From contig JAQTQB010000001.1 of assembly GCA_028712475.1 (NCBI GenBank), positions 522,180 through 586,179 of the forward strand: DNA of 64,000 nt, written 5' to 3'. The position numbers and the translations under genes were made by a program. Positions 61,795 to 64,000 of the stretch are shown here, one piece after another; the first letter of the stretch is position 1; each line of letters opens with the position of its first letter. The notes under the pieces are model-generated. The model was not told the origin of the DNA. It did not search any database and worked only from the letters and a program-made list of their open reading frames with translations. Source of the stretch: Verrucomicrobiales bacterium. GTDB taxonomy: Bacteria; Verrucomicrobiota; Verrucomicrobiia; Limisphaerales; UBA11358.

Positions 61795-64000
61795 TCACGG
61801 GGTGTGAACCACGCGGTAGAACATCTGTTGCACTCCGTGCGTCGGCGTCAGGTAGCTGATGGTGCTGCCCGTGCCGGGGATGTTCGTGCTGATGTTCTGC
61901 CAGGAGTCGGTCAGTTGCGAGATGCCCTGGATCTGGTAGCTGGTGCCGGGCACGGTGTCGAAGGCGATTTCCGCCGCCGTGTAGATGGCAATGGTGTTGG
62001 TCGCGCCGTTGACGACGTTCCCATCATTGATGTAGATCGCACCGCTGCCGGCGACCGTGAAGGCGCCGAACGGATTAAGGTTCAGTGAGCACATCATCCA
62101 GTTCGGCACACCGGCGGTGTTGTTGAGCGCGTTGGGGCCGGCGGCAGCATTGGTGGCAAAACCAGCGCCGAAGTAGGCGATCTGCCAGGAATCGGGCAGG
62201 CCGTCGTTGTTGTCATCGCCGGTGAGGTCGCCGATGGAAGCCTTGAGGACGCCCACAGCGTAAGGCGCGTTGTGAACGCCCTTGCTGCCTTCGACATTAA
62301 CGAACTGCCAGTTCCATGCGGCATTCAGGAACTTGGTCGGCCAGTTGGTCTTGGTGGAGACGGAGGTCTTGACCAGGCCGTCGGCAACATAGTTGGAGGC
62401 ATTCGCCTGATAGGTCGAGTTCGGCAGGAGCGTGGACAGTTTGTCGAGCAGGTGCTGGACTTCGGTCTGGACGCCTTCGATGATGCCGTCGCCATTGTAA
62501 TCCTTCCGGGCGAAGTTGAATTCTTCAATCGGACCATGGCACTTGACGCAGACGTCAACCAGATCCGCCGTGTTCGTGACACCGGCGTTCACGACCTTGT
62601 AGGTCATGCTGTAAGTGTGGCCGCCCGCCTGGCCATACGCAGGATTCGTGCTGGCCACGGGTTGCATATGGCAGCCGACGCAGACATCCGGGATGACGGC
62701 GCTGTGCGAGCCGCTGGGAATGACCTTGCCGTAGGTGATGGCGTTCACGCCCTCAACCATGTCGCCCGCCGTGCTGTCATGCACGCCGAAGCTGGAACCA
62801 TTAGCCCAGGTGGGTTTGCTCTGCTGATAATTCAGGATGTTGTTGGTCGCGGAACCGTTGCGGCTGTGATGGCAGTTCATGCAGAGCGCGCCGAGTCCCA
62901 CGTTGGTGACGGTGGTTCCTTCCGGGAGGGTGTAACTGTTGGCGGCGCGCAATTGATGCGGGTTGGAAGCGTCGTGCGGATCGTGGCACGCCGCGCAGGT
63001 GATGGCTTCATAAACCACGTTGGTGACGTAGCCGCTGGCGTTGTTGGTGCTGACGGAATTCGCGATGAAATCCCGGAAGCCCGGCGCGGTGTGGCAGCGG
63101 ACGCAGTTGATCCGGCTCGTGCTGCCGGAAGGAGTGCGCGTGGGGTGGGCGTGCAGCGAATTGTTCCATTCGGACACCTTGATGCCCCATTGTTCCTGGG
63201 GATTGCTGTCGTGGCATTGGGCGCAATTGCCGGCCACGTAACTGACGGCGATGGCGTTGGGGTTGCCCACAGTGCCTTGCGAGAAAAAATGCTGGCTGCC
63301 CGGACCGTGACAGTTTTCACATTGGATGTTCGCGAGGTTTTGCACTGCGGATGGCATGGCGTCCCAATTGCCGTTGGTCAGCACGTTTGGAAAATTCCAT
63401 CCATAGAGGAGGGCAATATCATCAAAACCATTGTTGTTGGCCACGGCATTGGTGTCGTAGCCCAGCGTCGAGGCCGGGAGGTAACTTTTGCTGAAGTAGC
63501 TGCTTTCCAAACCGTCAATGGAGCGCTTGAAGAACGCGGCGTGCAGCGTGTTGGAGTAATCGTGGTAAACATCGGGCACGGTCACCCCGTTGATGGTCGT
63601 TCCGCCGCTGTGACAGGAACTGCAGGTCTGGAGGCCAAGATAGGTCGCCGCCGTGATTGTGGCCGAAAGATTGGTCGAGCCGCTGCCCACCGTGGTGATG
63701 GTGGCGTTCACGGTGTATGGCCCGACGGCATCCGGTCGGAAGAACGTGCGGCCCGCCAATTGGAACACCGCAGCGCCAGAGTTGTTATAGCGATCCGCCA
63801 CCTTGTAAAGCGGCACATTGGTGCCGAGCGGTCCGTCCGACAACGTGGCCGCCGATCCAGCCGGCTTGTTGCTGGCAACCAGCGACCAGGTGACTCCGAC
63901 GATGTTGGATGGCGCGATCGCCGCATTGACCATGGCATCAATATAGACCGGCTCGCCGAGGCCGACGGTTCTGATGCCGGCGGAGATCTGGGCGTTCGAG
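61795..64000 (-). CDS. Large multihaem c-type cytochrome (5' end outside window)
   Basis: At least 734 residues; the frame stays open past 64000 (reading ...IRTVGLGEPVYIDAMVNAAI), so the start lies to the right. Eight CxxCH sites are visible: CSSCH, CENCH, CAQCH, CVRCH, CAACH, CMNCH, CVGCH, CVKCH. A beta-sandwich precedes the haems (TWSLVASNKP, PYTVNATITTVGSG). The C-terminal 60 residues are the surface module (TSYQIQGISQLTDSWQNI, ...MFYRVVHTP). A strong terminator follows. It may be an extracellular cytochrome. Confidence 0.82.
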   Translation of the reverse strand, partial: SNAQISAGIRTVGLGEPVYIDAMVNAAIAPSNIVGVTWSLVASNKPAGSAATLSDGPLGTNVPLYKVADRYNNSGAAVFQLAGRTFFRPDAVGPYTVNATITTVGSGSTNLSATITAATYLGLQTCSSCHSGGTTINGVTVPDVYHDYSNTLHAAFFKRSIDGLESSYFSKSYLPASTLGYDTNAVANNNGFDDIALLYGWNFPNVLTNGNWDAMPSAVQNLANIQCENCHGPGSQHFFSQGTVGNPNAIAVSYVAGNCAQCHDSNPQEQWGIKVSEWNNSLHAHPTRTPSGSTSRINCVRCHTAPGFRDFIANSVSTNNASGYVTNVVYEAITCAACHDPHDASNPHQLRAANSYTLPEGTTVTNVGLGALCMNCHHSRNGSATNNILNYQQSKPTWANGSSFGVHDSTAGDMVEGVNAITYGKVIPSGSHSAVIPDVCVGCHMQPVASTNPAYGQAGGHTYSMTYKVVNAGVTNTADLVDVCVKCHGPIEEFNFARKDYNGDGIIEGVQTEVQHLLDKLSTLLPNSTYQANASNYVADGLVKTSVSTKTNWPTKFLNAAWNWQFVNVEGSKGVHNAPYAVGVLKASIGDLTGDDNNDGLPDSWQIAYFGAGFATNAAAGPNALNNTAGVPNWMMCSLNLNPFGAFTVAGSGAIYINDGNVVNGATNTIAIYTAAEIAFDTVPGTSYQIQGISQLTDSWQNISTNIPGTGSTISYLTPTHGVQQMFYRVVHTP

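Overview
The window looks like a chromosomal segment of a Verrucomicrobiota bacterium, most likely of the Limisphaerales/Pedosphaera type. This is an inference from gene content: several pseudopilin-like proteins with the [20 protein letters not shown] leader helix, a Gld-like ABC cluster, a surface-protein module ending in FFR(L/V), multiheme cytochromes, and many short palindromic and 7-nt or 9-nt tandem repeats. GC is high (about 60 percent by eye) and genes are packed in short operons on both strands.

Layout. 0-5 kb: the 5' part of thiH, slyX, a PurD-like ATP-grasp protein, alr, a MNT/HEPN pair and an ATE-like aminoacyltransferase. 5-12 kb: a dus enzyme, a ROK kinase, a beta-CASP nuclease, parDE, and the operon CPBP protease-thiL-tsaE-tsaB. 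12-15 kb: a three-gene pseudopilin/PilX-like cassette. 15-29 kb: an alcohol dehydrogenase, a four-helix-bundle gene inside inverted repeats, an S10 carboxypeptidase, two single pseudopilins, a surface protein, leuB, a Nudix hydrolase, tadA and glyS. 27-31 kb: AI-2E-type permease, DUF2127, infC and DUF2851. 31-36 kb: a GldA-GldF-GldG-DUF4340 operon. 36.4-40.1 kb: a large MmeI-like restriction-modification gene plus a small membrane protein, bracketed by a 36-bp direct repeat that reproduces the end of the DUF4340 gene. 40-49 kb: an AsmA-like protein and a convergent gspE-gspL-gspM-gspD secretion operon. 49-52 kb: purU, a cupin, a TPR protein and hisI. 52-64 kb: an apparent porin-cytochrome electron conduit (outer-membrane barrel, eight-haem periplasmic cytochrome, nine-haem cytochrome), a truncated GldG-like protein, a single-chain type ISP restriction enzyme, and a second large multihaem cytochrome that runs off the window end.

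Two themes stand out. First, at least five families of palindromic elements (called PAL-A to PAL-E here) and a class of 7-nt tandem repeats lie both between genes and in frame inside thiL, tsaE, the alcohol dehydrogenase, glyS and both restriction genes, adding peptide segments without breaking the frame. Second, the 52-64 kb region has the parts list of an extracellular electron transfer conduit, and both large cytochromes carry a surface module also found in a non-haem secreted protein 35 kb away. No tRNA, rRNA, CRISPR array, transposase or integrase was seen.
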